Positions 46,956-56,190 are shown, numbered from the stretch's first letter. The stretch is DNA of 64,000 nt from Rhodospirillaceae bacterium (GCA_018702955.1 JABJEK010000078.1:20532-84531), one strand, 5' to 3'. Made by a program: numbers and translations. Notes: a model not told the origin generated them from the sequence alone.

Positions 46956-48713
46956 TCATTCGCGCAATTCGTCGACCGGGGTCACCCCCATGACAGCCAG
47001 TCCCGACGCCACAACGGCCCGAACGGCGAGAACCAGAGCCATGCGGGCGCGTGTGACCTCCACATCGTCGGCAACAACGAACCGCAAACCCGGCTCTCCG
47101 CGCGCCTTGCTCCAGAGTGCGTGGAACGCTGCAGCAAGGTCATAGAGATAAAACGCCAAACGATGCGGTTCATGGGCCTCGGCCGCGCCTTCCACGGTGC
47201 GGGGCCATGCCGCCAGTAGCCTGATCAACGCAAGCTCGTCTGAGTCGGTCAAGCGAGCCAGATCGGCCTCGCGCAGCGCGTCAATCCCGAAATCGGCACC
47301 CGGAAAGGCTTCCGCCGCCATCCGCGCGACCGAATGGGTCCGCGCGTGGGCGTACTGGACGTAGAAAACAGGATTGTCGCGGCTCTGCTCGCGCACCTTG
47401 ACCAGGTCGAAGTCCAGCGGCGCATCGTTCTTGCGCGTCAGCATGATGAAGCGGATGACATCCTTGCCGACGGCGTCCGCGAGATCACGCAAGGTCACGA
47501 AATTGCCCGAGCGCTTGGACATTTTTGCCGGCTCACCGTCTTCCAGCAGCCGCACCATCTGGCACAGTTTCACATCGATCTGGGCCTCGCCGTTCGTGAG
47601 AGCCTTCACCCCGGCGCCGACCCGTTTGACGTAACCGCCATGATCCGCGCCCCAGACATCGATCAGGGTCGAGAAACCGCGCCGGTACTTGTCCTGGTGG
47701 TAGGCCAGGTCGCTGGCAAAATAGGTCCAGGATCCGTCGGATTTCTTGAGCGGACGGTCAGTGTCGTCACCGAAATCGCTGGCCCTGAACAGCGTCTGCG
47801 GCCGTTCTTCCCAATCATCCGGCAGTTTGCCCTTCGGCGGCTCGAGGACACCCTCATAGATCAGCCCGTCCCGCTCGAGTGTCTGCATGACGGCATCCAC
47901 GCCGTCGGCCTCGACGAGCGCGCGTTCCGACGAAAATTCATCGTGGCGGATGTTCAGCACACCCAGATCGTCGCGGATCAGGTCCATCATCGCGGCGACC
48001 GAGAATGCCCGGAATTCCGGGAGCCATTCGCTCTCGTCGCTGGCTTGCCACTTATCGCCGTCCCGCGCGGCCAGCGCCGCGCCGACCGGCACCAGGTAAT
48101 CGCCGGGATAGAGGCCCTCGGGAATGTCCCCGATGTCGTCGCCAAGTGCCTCGCGGTATCGCAGATAGGCAGATCGGGCGAGCACATCGACCTGGGAGCC
48201 CGCATCGTTGATGTAATATTCGCGGGTCACCGCGTAACCCGCCTTGGCCAGCAGCGAGGCCAGCACATCACCCACGACAGCACCTCGCGCGTGGCCCACA
48301 TGCAGCGGCCCGGTGGGGTTCGCCGACACATACTCGATATTGACCGGTCGTCCCTGCCCCAGATCGCTCTCGCCGTAGGCAACTCCGGCCGCGAGGATGT
48401 CGCGTAGCAGGTCGCGCCAGTATTCATCGTTCAGGCGCAAATTGATGAAACCGGGGCCTGCAACTTCAACGGTTTCGACGGAATCCCGTGCCCGCAGGCG
48501 CTCGGCCAGCGTCTCGGCGAGATCGCGCGGTTTGAGCCCGGCCGGTTTAGCCAGCACCATCGCGGCATTGGTCGCCAGATCGCCATGGCTCGCATCGCGC
48601 GGCGGATCGACACTCACCCGCGCGCCGTCGGTCCCGTCCGGCAGGGTACCGTCGGCCACGAGTGATTCAATTTCTGATTCAACGATTGCCTTGAAGGCGC
48701 TGAAAACATTCAT
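46956..48713 (-). CDS. argS: Arginyl-tRNA synthetase
   Basis: The 585-residue ArgRS charges tRNA-Arg. The Rossmann fold has the HIGH motif as [18 protein letters not shown]. The KMSKS motif reads [16 protein letters not shown], and a C-terminal DALR anticodon-binding domain follows ([12 protein letters not shown] onward). The ATG at 48713 overlaps the dgt stop by one base (TGATG). Confidence 0.96.
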   Translation of the reverse strand: MNVFSAFKAIVESEIESLVADGTLPDGTDGARVSVDPPRDASHGDLATNAAMVLAKPAGLKPRDLAETLAERLRARDSVETVEVAGPGFINLRLNDEYWRDLLRDILAAGVAYGESDLGQGRPVNIEYVSANPTGPLHVGHARGAVVGDVLASLLAKAGYAVTREYYINDAGSQVDVLARSAYLRYREALGDDIGDIPEGLYPGDYLVPVGAALAARDGDKWQASDESEWLPEFRAFSVAAMMDLIRDDLGVLNIRHDEFSSERALVEADGVDAVMQTLERDGLIYEGVLEPPKGKLPDDWEERPQTLFRASDFGDDTDRPLKKSDGSWTYFASDLAYHQDKYRRGFSTLIDVWGADHGGYVKRVGAGVKALTNGEAQIDVKLCQMVRLLEDGEPAKMSKRSGNFVTLRDLADAVGKDVIRFIMLTRKNDAPLDFDLVKVREQSRDNPVFYVQYAHARTHSVARMAAEAFPGADFGIDALREADLARLTDSDELALIRLLAAWPRTVEGAAEAHEPHRLAFYLYDLAAAFHALWSKARGEPGLRFVVADDVEVTRARMALVLAVRAVVASGLAVMGVTPVDELRE

Positions 48714-49939
48714 CAAAGAACTTCCGGGTCAAACAATTTTCGATGCAGCTCAAGCGCATAGCGATCGGTCATGCCGGCGATGTAATCGGCGATCATGCGG
48801 GCGCGGCCCGCCTCGTCCCTGGCCTCGGCGCGTGCGCGCCACTCGGTCGGCAGCAATTCCGGCTCGTGGAACAGCAGTTCGAACATCTGGGAGACAACGC
48901 GCCGCGCCTTGGATGTCATCCGGTTCACCCGATGGTGGCGGTACATGTTTTCGTAGAGGTAGGCTTTGACGGCACTGTCGGAAGCCTGAATTTCCGGCGA
49001 AAACGCGACCACCGCGTGATCCAGCGCGCGCACTTCTTCCGGAGACCCCACATCGGCGTCCGCCAGGCGCCGTCGGGTCTCCGACAGGACATCGGACACC
49101 ATGGTGCCGATGATCTGGCTAATCCCCGCATGAATGAGCCGCGGGCGATCGAGATCGCCATGTTCGTCCATCACAGCCCTGAAGGCGGGACCAACCAGCG
49201 GCACGTCTGCAATGTCTTCGAGATCGAACAACCCGGCCCGTAACCCGTCGTCGATATCGTGGCTGTTGTAGGCGATATCGTCGGAGATCGCGGCGACCTG
49301 GGCCTCCGCACCGGCAAAAGTATCCAGTTCCAGGTCATGATCCGCGACATATTCTTGGATCGCGGCCGGGATCGCCCGGTCGCTGTCGGCATGATGGCCC
49401 GTGAGCGGGCCGTTGTGCTTGACCACGCCTTCCAGGGTCTCCCAGGTCAGGTTGAGGCCGTCAAACGTGGGATAACGCTCTTCCAGCTTGGTCAGGATGC
49501 GCAACGTCTGGGCGTTGTGGTCGAACCCGCCGAACGGCGCCATCGCCGCATCGAGCGCGTCTTCACCCGCATGGCCGAACGGCGTGTGGCCGAAATCATG
49601 GGCGAGCGCCAGCGCCTCCGCCAGATCCTCGTTCAGGCCCAGCGCGCGCGCCACGGTGCGGGCGATCTGCGCGACTTCCAGCGAATGGGTCAGCCGGGTC
49701 CGATAATAATCGCCCTCGTGATAGACGAAAACCTGGGTCTTGTGCTTCAGGCGCCGGAACGCGCTCGAATGAATGATCCGGTCCCGGTCGCGCTGGTAAC
49801 AGCTGCGGTAGCCGCTCTCCGGCTCATCGTGCAGACGCCCGCGCGTGGCCAGCGGATCACAGGCATAGGGCGCCAGGACGGCGCCGAATTGTTCGGGGCC
49901 GGCGGGCGATAGCCTCAGGTCTGCGGGTGTTGTGGGCAT
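48713..49939 (-). CDS. dgt: Deoxyguanosinetriphosphate triphosphohydrolase-like protein
   Basis: This 408-residue HD-domain enzyme hydrolyses dNTPs to nucleosides and triphosphate. The HD site is seen in [37 protein letters not shown] and later [17 protein letters not shown]. The N-terminal motif [22 protein letters not shown] is typical. ATG at 49939 is preferred; an ATG 27 bases upstream is possible. It is divergent from erpA and opens the run with argS. Confidence 0.9.
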   Translation of the reverse strand: MPTTPADLRLSPAGPEQFGAVLAPYACDPLATRGRLHDEPESGYRSCYQRDRDRIIHSSAFRRLKHKTQVFVYHEGDYYRTRLTHSLEVAQIARTVARALGLNEDLAEALALAHDFGHTPFGHAGEDALDAAMAPFGGFDHNAQTLRILTKLEERYPTFDGLNLTWETLEGVVKHNGPLTGHHADSDRAIPAAIQEYVADHDLELDTFAGAEAQVAAISDDIAYNSHDIDDGLRAGLFDLEDIADVPLVGPAFRAVMDEHGDLDRPRLIHAGISQIIGTMVSDVLSETRRRLADADVGSPEEVRALDHAVVAFSPEIQASDSAVKAYLYENMYRHHRVNRMTSKARRVVSQMFELLFHEPELLPTEWRARAEARDEAGRARMIADYIAGMTDRYALELHRKLFDPEVL

Positions 49940-50029
49940 GGTCGGCAAAGTACGTGTGCGCCCCATGATTGCAACGGAAAATTGACAAACCCCGTGACAT
50001 GACTAAATACCTGATATCGTTAAGGTGAA

Positions 50030-50407
50030 ATGGCAGACATGAGCGACACGACCACATTGCAGCCCGACTCCGCCCCGAAAGGGGTTGGCCTCAGCGAAAG
50101 TGCCATCGCGCAGCTGACGGGTTTGTTCGAGGCCGAGGCCCGCGAAGACCTGATGCTGCGCATCGTGGTCAATGGCGGCGGTTGCTCGGGTTTCACCTAC
50201 GGGTTCGATTTCGACAATGAGATCAAGGACGACGACAAGACCTTCGAGACGCAAGGCGTGAAGGTCGTGGTCGATGACGCCTCGCTGGAATTCATCGACG
50301 GCAGCGTCCTGAACTTCATCGAATCCCTGGGCGGCAATCACTTCACGCTGGAGAACCCCAACGCCACGTCATCCTGTGGCTGCGGCTCGTCCTTCTCGGT
50401 CTACTAG
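50030..50407 (+). CDS. erpA: Iron-sulphur cluster insertion protein ErpA (A-type carrier)
   Basis: This 125-residue A-type carrier binds a cluster through Cys52 (GGGCSGFTYGF) and Cys116/Cys118 in the C-terminal SCGCGSSF. It delivers Fe-S clusters to apoproteins such as those of isoprenoid synthesis and respiration. The start is the ATG at 50030 or the one at 50039. It is divergent from dgt with 90 bases between. Confidence 0.93.
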   Translation: MADMSDTTTLQPDSAPKGVGLSESAIAQLTGLFEAEAREDLMLRIVVNGGGCSGFTYGFDFDNEIKDDDKTFETQGVKVVVDDASLEFIDGSVLNFIESLGGNHFTLENPNATSSCGCGSSFSVY

Positions 50408-50481
50408 ACCTCACTTTTATATTCTCGACGAGTGTGCGGCCCGGCTTTTCCGGTAAGAGCCGATTGTGAAATAGTGCACGG

Positions 50482-51324
50482 ATGAAAGCCTTCCTCACGT
50501 TGCTTGTTGTCACCCTGACAGCTTTAGCGTCGATACCGGCATCGGCCGATGATACCTGCGGCCAGCTCGTCAAGGTCGATATCCGTGACGGGGAGACGCA
50601 GTCCTACAGTTACGGGACGCCGGACCAGGCTCCGATCGCCGCCCTCGTACTACTGGCTGGCGGCGGCGGCGCGCTCGACCTTGATGAAAACGGCTGCGCG
50701 CGCAATCTCAAGGGCAACACCCTCACCCGCAATGTTGCGACGTTACGAGAGGCGGGCTTCGTCACGGCCCTGACCGACGCACCGTCGGATTACCAATCAG
50801 GCGACGGCCTCGGTGCCTTTCGAGGCACGTCCAGCCATGGCGACGATCTGGGAGACGTTATTGCGGATGTCAGAGGTCGCACAGCAGCGCCGGTCTACGT
50901 GGTCGGCTCCAGCCGTGGCACGATCTCCGCGGTCAACGCCGCCGCCTATCTCTCCGGCATTTCCGCACCCGAGGGTGTGATCTTGTTCTCACCGATTACC
51001 TCGGGTCGCGAGAATGCTTACAAGGCGTGGGTCGCGCAAACCGTGTTCGATGAGCCCTTGGAAGACATCCATCAGCCCATTCTGGTGGTCGCCCATGAAA
51101 GTGATGCCTGCGCGCGTACACCGGCGGACAAAGCGCCTGACATTCTGGCCCGCACGAATGGCGTGGCGGAAGAGATGGGGATCGTCACTGGCGGACCGGC
51201 CACGAATACAGGCGTCAAAGGCGTCAAAGCTTGCCAGGGCAAATATCCCCACGGCTTCGGTGGCCAGGACAAGCTCGTCGTCGAATTGATCACCGATTTC
51301 GTGGGTAAAGCTGCACAGCGGTGA
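50482..51324 (+). CDS. Secreted alpha/beta-hydrolase-like protein
   Basis: This 280-residue protein starts with a signal peptide (MKAFLTLLVVTLTALASIPA, cleavage after SADD region). The mature part has an alpha/beta-hydrolase core: LVLLAGGGG as the oxyanion segment and GSSRG (142-146) with Ser144 as nucleophile. A candidate acid Asp lies in VVAHESDAC and a candidate base His in KYPHGFGG. Four cysteines may form disulphides. No lid or specificity feature identifies the substrate; it could be a periplasmic esterase. Confidence 0.8.
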   Translation: MKAFLTLLVVTLTALASIPASADDTCGQLVKVDIRDGETQSYSYGTPDQAPIAALVLLAGGGGALDLDENGCARNLKGNTLTRNVATLREAGFVTALTDAPSDYQSGDGLGAFRGTSSHGDDLGDVIADVRGRTAAPVYVVGSSRGTISAVNAAAYLSGISAPEGVILFSPITSGRENAYKAWVAQTVFDEPLEDIHQPILVVAHESDACARTPADKAPDILARTNGVAEEMGIVTGGPATNTGVKGVKACQGKYPHGFGGQDKLVVELITDFVGKAAQR

Positions 51325-51383
51325 TGTGCAACGCCCGCGGCACGCATTAGACTGGTGCCACACTCCCGCAACCGGTCTTCTTC

Positions 51384-52172
51384 ATGTCACTCAAAATCGC
51401 CACCTGGAACGTCAACTCGATCAAGGCGCGCCTGCCCAACGTCCTCGAATGGCTCGAGGAAGCGAAGCCCGACGTGGCGCTGCTGCAGGAGATCAAGACC
51501 GTGGATGAAAACTTTCCGGTCATGGAGATCGAGGAGCGCGGCTACAATTGCGCCGTCCACGGGCAGAAAAGCTACAACGGCGTTGCCATCCTGTCTAAGC
51601 ATCCACTGTCCGACGTGACAACCGGCCTGCCCGGCGACAAGGACGACGATCAGGCACGCTACGTGGAGGCCTGGGTCGAGGCCGGCGACGACAGCGTGCG
51701 CGTCGCCTCGATCTACCTGCCCAACGGCAACCCGGTCGACACGGACAAGTACCCCTACAAGCTCAAATGGATGGATCGTCTCGCCGGTCGCGCCAAAGCA
51801 CTCCTGCACAATGAAGAACCTGTGGTCCTCGGCGGCGACTACAACGTCATCCAGGCCGACGGCGATTGTTACGACCCGGCCGCCTGGGCTGACGATGCGC
51901 TGTTCAAGCCCGAGACCCGCGCCAAGTTCCGAACATTGCTCAACCTCGGCTACACCGAGGCCTGGCGCACCCTGCACAATGAGACCCATGTTTACTCGTT
52001 CTGGGACTATCAGGCGGGTGCGTGGCAGAAGGACAACGGTATCCGCATCGACCATCTGCTGCTGTCACCCCAGGCCGCCGACAGGCTCGCCGCCTGCGAG
52101 ATCGACAAGGGCCCGCGCGGCAAGACGAAGGCGTCAGACCACACGCCCGTCTGGTGTGAGTTGACCGCCTGA
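51384..52172 (+). CDS. xth: Exodeoxyribonuclease III
   Basis: This 262-residue AP endonuclease/3' exonuclease has KIATWNVNSIKARL at the start, the catalytic Glu in LQEIKT, and LGGDYNV with Asp-Asn. The YSFWDY block and the C-terminal SDHTPVW with the catalytic His are also present. It processes abasic sites in base-excision repair. It is 59 bases downstream of the hydrolase gene and may share its transcript. Confidence 0.95.
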   Translation: MSLKIATWNVNSIKARLPNVLEWLEEAKPDVALLQEIKTVDENFPVMEIEERGYNCAVHGQKSYNGVAILSKHPLSDVTTGLPGDKDDDQARYVEAWVEAGDDSVRVASIYLPNGNPVDTDKYPYKLKWMDRLAGRAKALLHNEEPVVLGGDYNVIQADGDCYDPAAWADDALFKPETRAKFRTLLNLGYTEAWRTLHNETHVYSFWDYQAGAWQKDNGIRIDHLLLSPQAADRLAACEIDKGPRGKTKASDHTPVWCELTA

Positions 52173-52204
52173 CGCTATAGTCGGCGCCATCCAAGGGGGA
52201 TCAC

Positions 52205-53260
52205 ATGTCACTCGCTACCGAAACCGAATTCGCCCGCTCCGTGCGCGATGTGCCGCGCAAGGCGCTGCCCGTGATCGATGTGGGCAAGGCGCGGATGGGT
52301 GATGCGAGCGCGATCGAGGCGGTGGCTTCCCAGTGGCGTGACGTCTGGGAGGGCCTTGGCTTCCTTTGCATCGTCAATCACGGGCTTGAGCCCGAGCTGA
52401 TCGATGGCATGCACGACGCCGCCAAGCAGTTTCACGACCTGCCGCTTGAGACCAAGATGCAGGTGAAAGTCACCCAGGACCAGAAGGGCTACGTCCCGGC
52501 GCGTGGCGGCCTGACAACCCATTCGAAATTTCATAATTCCAAGAAGCTGAACACAGTCGAGTGCCTGGTGCTCGCCACCGACTATCCGGCCGACCATCCC
52601 GACGTGATTGCCGGCAAGAAATTCTACGGTGCCTGCCCCTGGCTGCCGGAAGACGTCGTGCCCGGCTTCAAGGTGACGGCGCAGAATTACATGGCGCGGA
52701 TCACCGAACTCGGAAAATCCATGTTGCCCGTCTGGGCGCGTTCTCTCGAACTGGAGGCCGACTTCTTCAACCCGTTCTTCGAGCAGAGCTACACGTATTT
52801 CAGGGTCGCGAAATACGGCCCCAAGAATGATCTGGACGACGGCGAGATGGGCTCCAATGCCCATTGCGACACCGGTTTCAACACCTACCTGCCGCCCGCC
52901 CGGGAAGAAGGCATCCAGATTCTGGATACCGACGGCGAGACATGGTTCTGGCCCGACATGCCCGACGGCGCAGTGATCGTGAATATGGGGTACTTCTTCG
53001 AGCGCTGGACCAACAACCGCTTCCGCGCGACGCCGCACCGGGTGGTACCGCCGACCGTGAATGACCGCTATTCCTTCGCCTGCTTCGTTAATCCTGGCTT
53101 CGACACGCCCGGCGATTGCCTGCCGACCTGCGTGAGCGCGGACAACCCACCGCAGTATGACCCCATGACCTATTGGGAATATTTCGACTGGTACATGAAG
53201 CGGTCCTACACCCATTACGGCAAGCTCAAGGTCTCAGGCGACAACAACGTCTCGGCCTGA
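52205..53260 (+). CDS. Isopenicillin N synthase-family Fe(II)/2-oxoglutarate oxygenase, paralogue 1
   Basis: This 351-residue non-haem iron oxygenase has metal ligands His220, Asp222 (AHCDTGF) and His278 (ATPHRV). Arg288-x-Ser290 (DRYSF) matches the RxS motif that binds the 2-oxoglutarate carboxylate. The N-terminal LPVIDVG and GFLCIVNHGL (51-61) belong to the DIOX_N domain. Substrate is unknown; relatives act in gibberellin, ethylene, antibiotic and amino-acid pathways. A second, similar copy lies 527 bases downstream. The ribosome-binding site AAGGGGGA is strong. Confidence 0.92.
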   Translation: MSLATETEFARSVRDVPRKALPVIDVGKARMGDASAIEAVASQWRDVWEGLGFLCIVNHGLEPELIDGMHDAAKQFHDLPLETKMQVKVTQDQKGYVPARGGLTTHSKFHNSKKLNTVECLVLATDYPADHPDVIAGKKFYGACPWLPEDVVPGFKVTAQNYMARITELGKSMLPVWARSLELEADFFNPFFEQSYTYFRVAKYGPKNDLDDGEMGSNAHCDTGFNTYLPPAREEGIQILDTDGETWFWPDMPDGAVIVNMGYFFERWTNNRFRATPHRVVPPTVNDRYSFACFVNPGFDTPGDCLPTCVSADNPPQYDPMTYWEYFDWYMKRSYTHYGKLKVSGDNNVSA

Positions 53261-53295
53261 GTTTTTAACGCCCCGCCCGCGCGAAACGGATATCA

Positions 53296-53685
53296 ATGAA
53301 CCCCTCCAATCGCTATCTGCGGTTTATCCTCGATCTGTATCTTGGCAGGCGCGGCTACCGCACTTCCCTGATTGCCTATGGCTTGGGATTCTGGGCCTTC
53401 GCCGGCGGCATGTTCCTGTTCCTGACCTGGCCGGACACCCCGTCCATGGTGGCTCAGGTGTCGCGTGCGATCCTGATCAACGGCGGATTGCTCGTCCTCG
53501 TTCTGATGACCTATCCGGTGATCTACTGCGCGTTCAAGATCACTGATGAGAGCCGCCCGAAATCGCAATTTCGCCGGATCCTGGAGCCGACGATCATCGG
53601 CGTGCTGGCCCCGTTCTACGTGATGCTGCTGGTCGCGAGCTTCATCCAGTCCTTCGCCGGCCCGGTGCTGCTGGGACTCAACTGA
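53296..53685 (+). CDS. Small membrane protein between the oxygenase paralogues
   Basis: This 129-residue protein has about three hydrophobic helices (around 20-40, 55-78 and 105-125). Charged connectors are basic on the N-terminal side (LGRRGYR), and KITDESRPKSQFRR links the last helices. I do not recognise a family. It starts 36 bases after the first oxygenase and is probably co-transcribed with it. A transport or anchoring role for the oxygenase pathway is only a guess. Confidence 0.68.
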   Translation: MNPSNRYLRFILDLYLGRRGYRTSLIAYGLGFWAFAGGMFLFLTWPDTPSMVAQVSRAILINGGLLVLVLMTYPVIYCAFKITDESRPKSQFRRILEPTIIGVLAPFYVMLLVASFIQSFAGPVLLGLN

Positions 53686-53786
53686 GGCACCCCATCAACA
53701 AAGAGTGTGCGGTGGCGACAATCTGGCCGCCGACGGCGAAATGAACCTATAGTCTCACCTCGTTATCGACAGATCGGAGGTCTTGC

Positions 53787-54851
53787 ATGACCCTCGCAGC
53801 GGAAACGGAATTTGGACGACAGGCGCGTGACTTGCCGCGCAAGGCCCTGCCCCTCATCGACGTCGGCCCCGCGCTGACCGGTGACCGCGATGCCATCGAG
53901 GCCCTGGCCGTCGAATGGCGGGCAATCTGGGAGGGCGTCGGGTTTAGCGGCATCATCAATCACGGGGTCCCCGCGGCACTGACCCGGCGGATGACCGAGG
54001 AGGCCAAGCGCTTCCACGACCTGCCCGAAGAAACCAAGCTGACGATCTCCGTGACCCGTGATCAGAAGGGCTACGTCCCCGCCCGATACGGCGTCACCAC
54101 CCATTCGCAGTTCCACAAGAGCCGTAAGCTCGACACGGTCGAGTGTCTCGTCGTGGCAACCGACTATCCCGACGACGACCCGAACGTTGCGGCCGGCAAG
54201 CAGTTCTACGGCCCGATGCCCTGGCTGCCGGAAGCCACCCTGCCCGGTTTCCGGGCCGTCGCCGACGAATACATGGCGGCCATCACCGCGCTCGGGAAAT
54301 CTCTGCTGCCGGTCTGGGCCCGCGCGCTGGAACTGGACGCGGATTTCTTCGCCGACAAGTTCGCCCAGTCCTACACCTATTTCCGGATGGCCCATTACCC
54401 GCCGAAGCCGGACCTCGACGATGACGAGATGGGGCTGGCGGCCCACACGGACACCGGCTTCATGACATTCCTGCCGCCGGCCGACGAAGACGGGCTGCAG
54501 ATACTGGACCGCGACGGGACCTGGTTCTGGCCGGAGCTGCCGGCCGACGCGCTGATCGTCAATATGGGGCAATTCCTCGAGCGCTGGACCAACAAGCGCT
54601 TCCGCGCCACGCCCCACCGGGTGGTCCCGCCGCTGCACAACGAGCGCTACTCGCTCGCCTGTTTCGTCAATCCCGGTTTCGAGGCGGTCGGCGAATGCCT
54701 GCCGACTTGCACAGGGCCCGACAATCCGGCGATATACCCGACCCAGACCTACTGGGAATTCTTCAACTGGTACATGACCAACACCTTCACCCATTACGGC
54801 AAGGTCAAGGCCGGCGATAACAACCAAGCCACGGTATCAGGCAATAGCTGA
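53787..54851 (+). CDS. Isopenicillin N synthase-family Fe(II)/2-oxoglutarate oxygenase, paralogue 2
   Basis: This 354-residue paralogue of the first oxygenase starts with the same pattern (LAAETEFG versus LATETEFA) and aligns without large gaps. Iron ligands are His220, Asp222 and His277, with Arg287-x-Ser289 for 2-oxoglutarate. The conserved QKGYVPAR, TVECLV and WLPE blocks are shared. Differences cluster in the substrate pocket side of the barrel (for example AHCDTGFNTY versus AHTDTGFMTF), so the copies may differ in specificity. Confidence 0.92.
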   Translation: MTLAAETEFGRQARDLPRKALPLIDVGPALTGDRDAIEALAVEWRAIWEGVGFSGIINHGVPAALTRRMTEEAKRFHDLPEETKLTISVTRDQKGYVPARYGVTTHSQFHKSRKLDTVECLVVATDYPDDDPNVAAGKQFYGPMPWLPEATLPGFRAVADEYMAAITALGKSLLPVWARALELDADFFADKFAQSYTYFRMAHYPPKPDLDDDEMGLAAHTDTGFMTFLPPADEDGLQILDRDGTWFWPELPADALIVNMGQFLERWTNKRFRATPHRVVPPLHNERYSLACFVNPGFEAVGECLPTCTGPDNPAIYPTQTYWEFFNWYMTNTFTHYGKVKAGDNNQATVSGNS

Positions 54852-54880
54852 GCCCCAACAAACCCAAGGAGAGTACTCAC

Positions 54881-55204
54881 ATGGCGTTTTTCGAACTCCG
54901 GCAATACAAGATCCGCCGCAACAAGATGAAGGACTGGCTGAAAATCTTCGACGAGGAGATCGCCCCCTTCCAGATCGGCAAGGGCATGGTGATCTGCGGC
55001 TCCTGGCACGGCGAGACCGATGATTCCGTCTTTGTGTGGATGCGCCGGTTCAATTCCGAGAAGGAACGCGAGCGGCTCTACAAGGCCGTATACGAAGATC
55101 CGCACTGGCAGAACGAAATTTCACCGCGCGTGGGCAAGTTGATCGACCGGGAGAAGATTCAGGTGCAGCGGATCGTGCCGAACAAGAAATCGAACGTTCA
55201 GTAG
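54881..55204 (+). CDS. NIPSNAP-family protein, paralogue 1
   Basis: This 107-residue dimeric alpha/beta-barrel protein of the NIPSNAP family begins MAFFELRQYKIRRNKMKDWL and has ICGSWHGETDDSVFVWMRRF near the middle. It ends VPNKKSNVQ. Family members in bacteria are of unknown role, often beside catabolic genes. It is 29 bases after the second oxygenase and has a GGAGAG ribosome-binding site. Two more paralogues follow. Confidence 0.88.
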   Translation: MAFFELRQYKIRRNKMKDWLKIFDEEIAPFQIGKGMVICGSWHGETDDSVFVWMRRFNSEKERERLYKAVYEDPHWQNEISPRVGKLIDREKIQVQRIVPNKKSNVQ

Positions 55205-55219
55205 TCTGACGTCGTGTGC

Positions 55220-55286
55220 GGGCGGGTCACAGGCCCGCCCCTACAGACATCAAAGTTCAATGTAGGGGCCGGTTTCAAACCGGCCC
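55220..55286. repeat. REP/BIME-like element, family B, copy 1
   Basis: Two hairpins in opposite orientation, GGGCGGG-TCACAGG-CCCGCCC followed by CCCTAC, and GTAGGGGCCGGT-TTCAA-ACCGGCCC. Each has a GTAG foot at the 5' base of the stem when read outward, as in REP units mobilised by RAYT transposases. It lies between NIPSNAP paralogues 1 and 2, its second hairpin 28 bases before the next ATG. Confidence 0.85.
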
Positions 55287-55314
55287 TTTCGTTACCCTCA
55301 AGGAGAGCATCCGC

Positions 55315-55638
55315 ATGGCGTTTTTCGAACTCCGGCAATACAAGGTCCGCCGCGGCAAGATGAAGGCGTGGCTCAAGATGTTCGACGAGGAAATCGTGCC
55401 GTTCCAGATGACCAAGGGCATGGTGCCCTGCGGATCATGGCATGGCGAAACGGACGCCTCCGTTTTCGTCTGGATGCGCCGGTTCAACTCCGAGAAGGAA
55501 CGCGAGTGGATATGCAACGCGGTGTACGACGACCCGATCTGGGCGAACGACATCGCCCCGCGTGCCTACAAGCTGGTCGACCCCACGAAGATGAATGTCC
55601 AGCGGGTCGTGCCCAACAAGAAATCAAGCGTTCAGTAG
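55315..55638 (+). CDS. NIPSNAP-family protein, paralogue 2
   Basis: This 107-residue protein is nearly the same as paralogue 1 in its first half (MAFFELRQYKVRRGKMKAWL). It has CGSWHGETDASVFVWMRRF and ends VPNKKSSVQ. The start at 55315 has an AAGGAGA ribosome-binding site; an upstream in-frame ATG at 55216 would run through the repeat element and is rejected. A REP-like hairpin with a following TTTCGTT lies directly upstream and could attenuate transcription. Confidence 0.88.
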   Translation: MAFFELRQYKVRRGKMKAWLKMFDEEIVPFQMTKGMVPCGSWHGETDASVFVWMRRFNSEKEREWICNAVYDDPIWANDIAPRAYKLVDPTKMNVQRVVPNKKSSVQ

Positions 55639-55649
55639 GCATCGTATGC

Positions 55650-55702
55650 GGGCGGGTCACAGACCCTCCCTCACGATGTAGGGGCCGGTTTCAAACCGGC
55701 CC
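55650..55702. repeat. REP/BIME-like element, family B, copy 2
   Basis: The right hairpin GTAGGGGCCGGT-TTCAA-ACCGGCCC is identical to that of copy 1. The left hairpin is imperfect (GGGCGGG-TCACAGA-CCCTCCC). It lies between NIPSNAP paralogues 2 and 3, with the stem ending 27 bases before the third ATG. Confidence 0.85.
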
Positions 55703-55729
55703 GTTTGGCATCGTAAGGAGACCATCCAG

Positions 55730-56053
55730 ATGGCATTTTTCGAACTCCGGCAATATGTGGTTCGCCGCGGCAAACAGAAGGCATGGCTGCGGATGTTCGA
55801 TGAGGAAGTGATGCCGTTCGAGGTTGCCCGAGGGATCGTGCCCTGTGGTATCTGGCATGGCGAGACAGACGATTCCGTCTTCATCTGGATGCGCCGCTTC
55901 AATTCCGAGAAAGAACGCGTGCGGCTCTGCAATGCGGTGTACGAAGACCCCTACTGGCTGAAGGAACTCGCCCCGCGAATCGACAAGCTGGTCGATCGCA
56001 AGAAGACCAAGGTCCAGCGGATCGTGGCGAACAAGAAATCGAGCGTTCAGTAA
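55730..56053 (+). CDS. NIPSNAP-family protein, paralogue 3
   Basis: This 107-residue third copy begins MAFFELRQYVVRRGKQKAWL and has CGIWHGETDDSVFIWMRRF, ending VANKKSSVQ. It has diverged more than the other two in residues 30-40 and 80-100 but keeps every core block and exactly the same length. A family A palindromic repeat follows 51 bases later. Three same-length tandem copies suggest dosage or hetero-oligomer function. Confidence 0.88.
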   Translation: MAFFELRQYVVRRGKQKAWLRMFDEEVMPFEVARGIVPCGIWHGETDDSVFIWMRRFNSEKERVRLCNAVYEDPYWLKELAPRIDKLVDRKKTKVQRIVANKKSSVQ

Positions 56054-56104
56054 TGCGTTGCCTGCAGACGGCGCAAAGACCCAGCCGAACTCCACTCTTT
56101 CTTC

Positions 56105-56190
56105 GTCATGGCCGGACGTGATCCGGCCATCCACGCGATCGCGTCACGTGACATCGCGACGTGGATGCCCGCAACAAGTGCGGGCATGAC
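56105..56190. repeat. Bipartite palindromic repeat, family A, copy 3
   Basis: An 86-base element with the same architecture and length as the copy at 22925 but inverted: GTCATG, hairpin GGCCGGA/TCCGGCC, ATCCACG, CGTGGAT, hairpin CCCGCA/TGCGGG, CATGAC. The central part differs. It lies between the convergent NIPSNAP paralogue 3 and the small membrane protein gene. Confidence 0.9.

Noticed and set aside
53763..54827. 354-residue minus-strand frame opposite the second oxygenase, and a similar one opposite the first
   Set aside because: The plus-strand genes have intact catalytic motifs and ribosome-binding sites; the minus frames are shadows that look alike only because the genes are paralogues.
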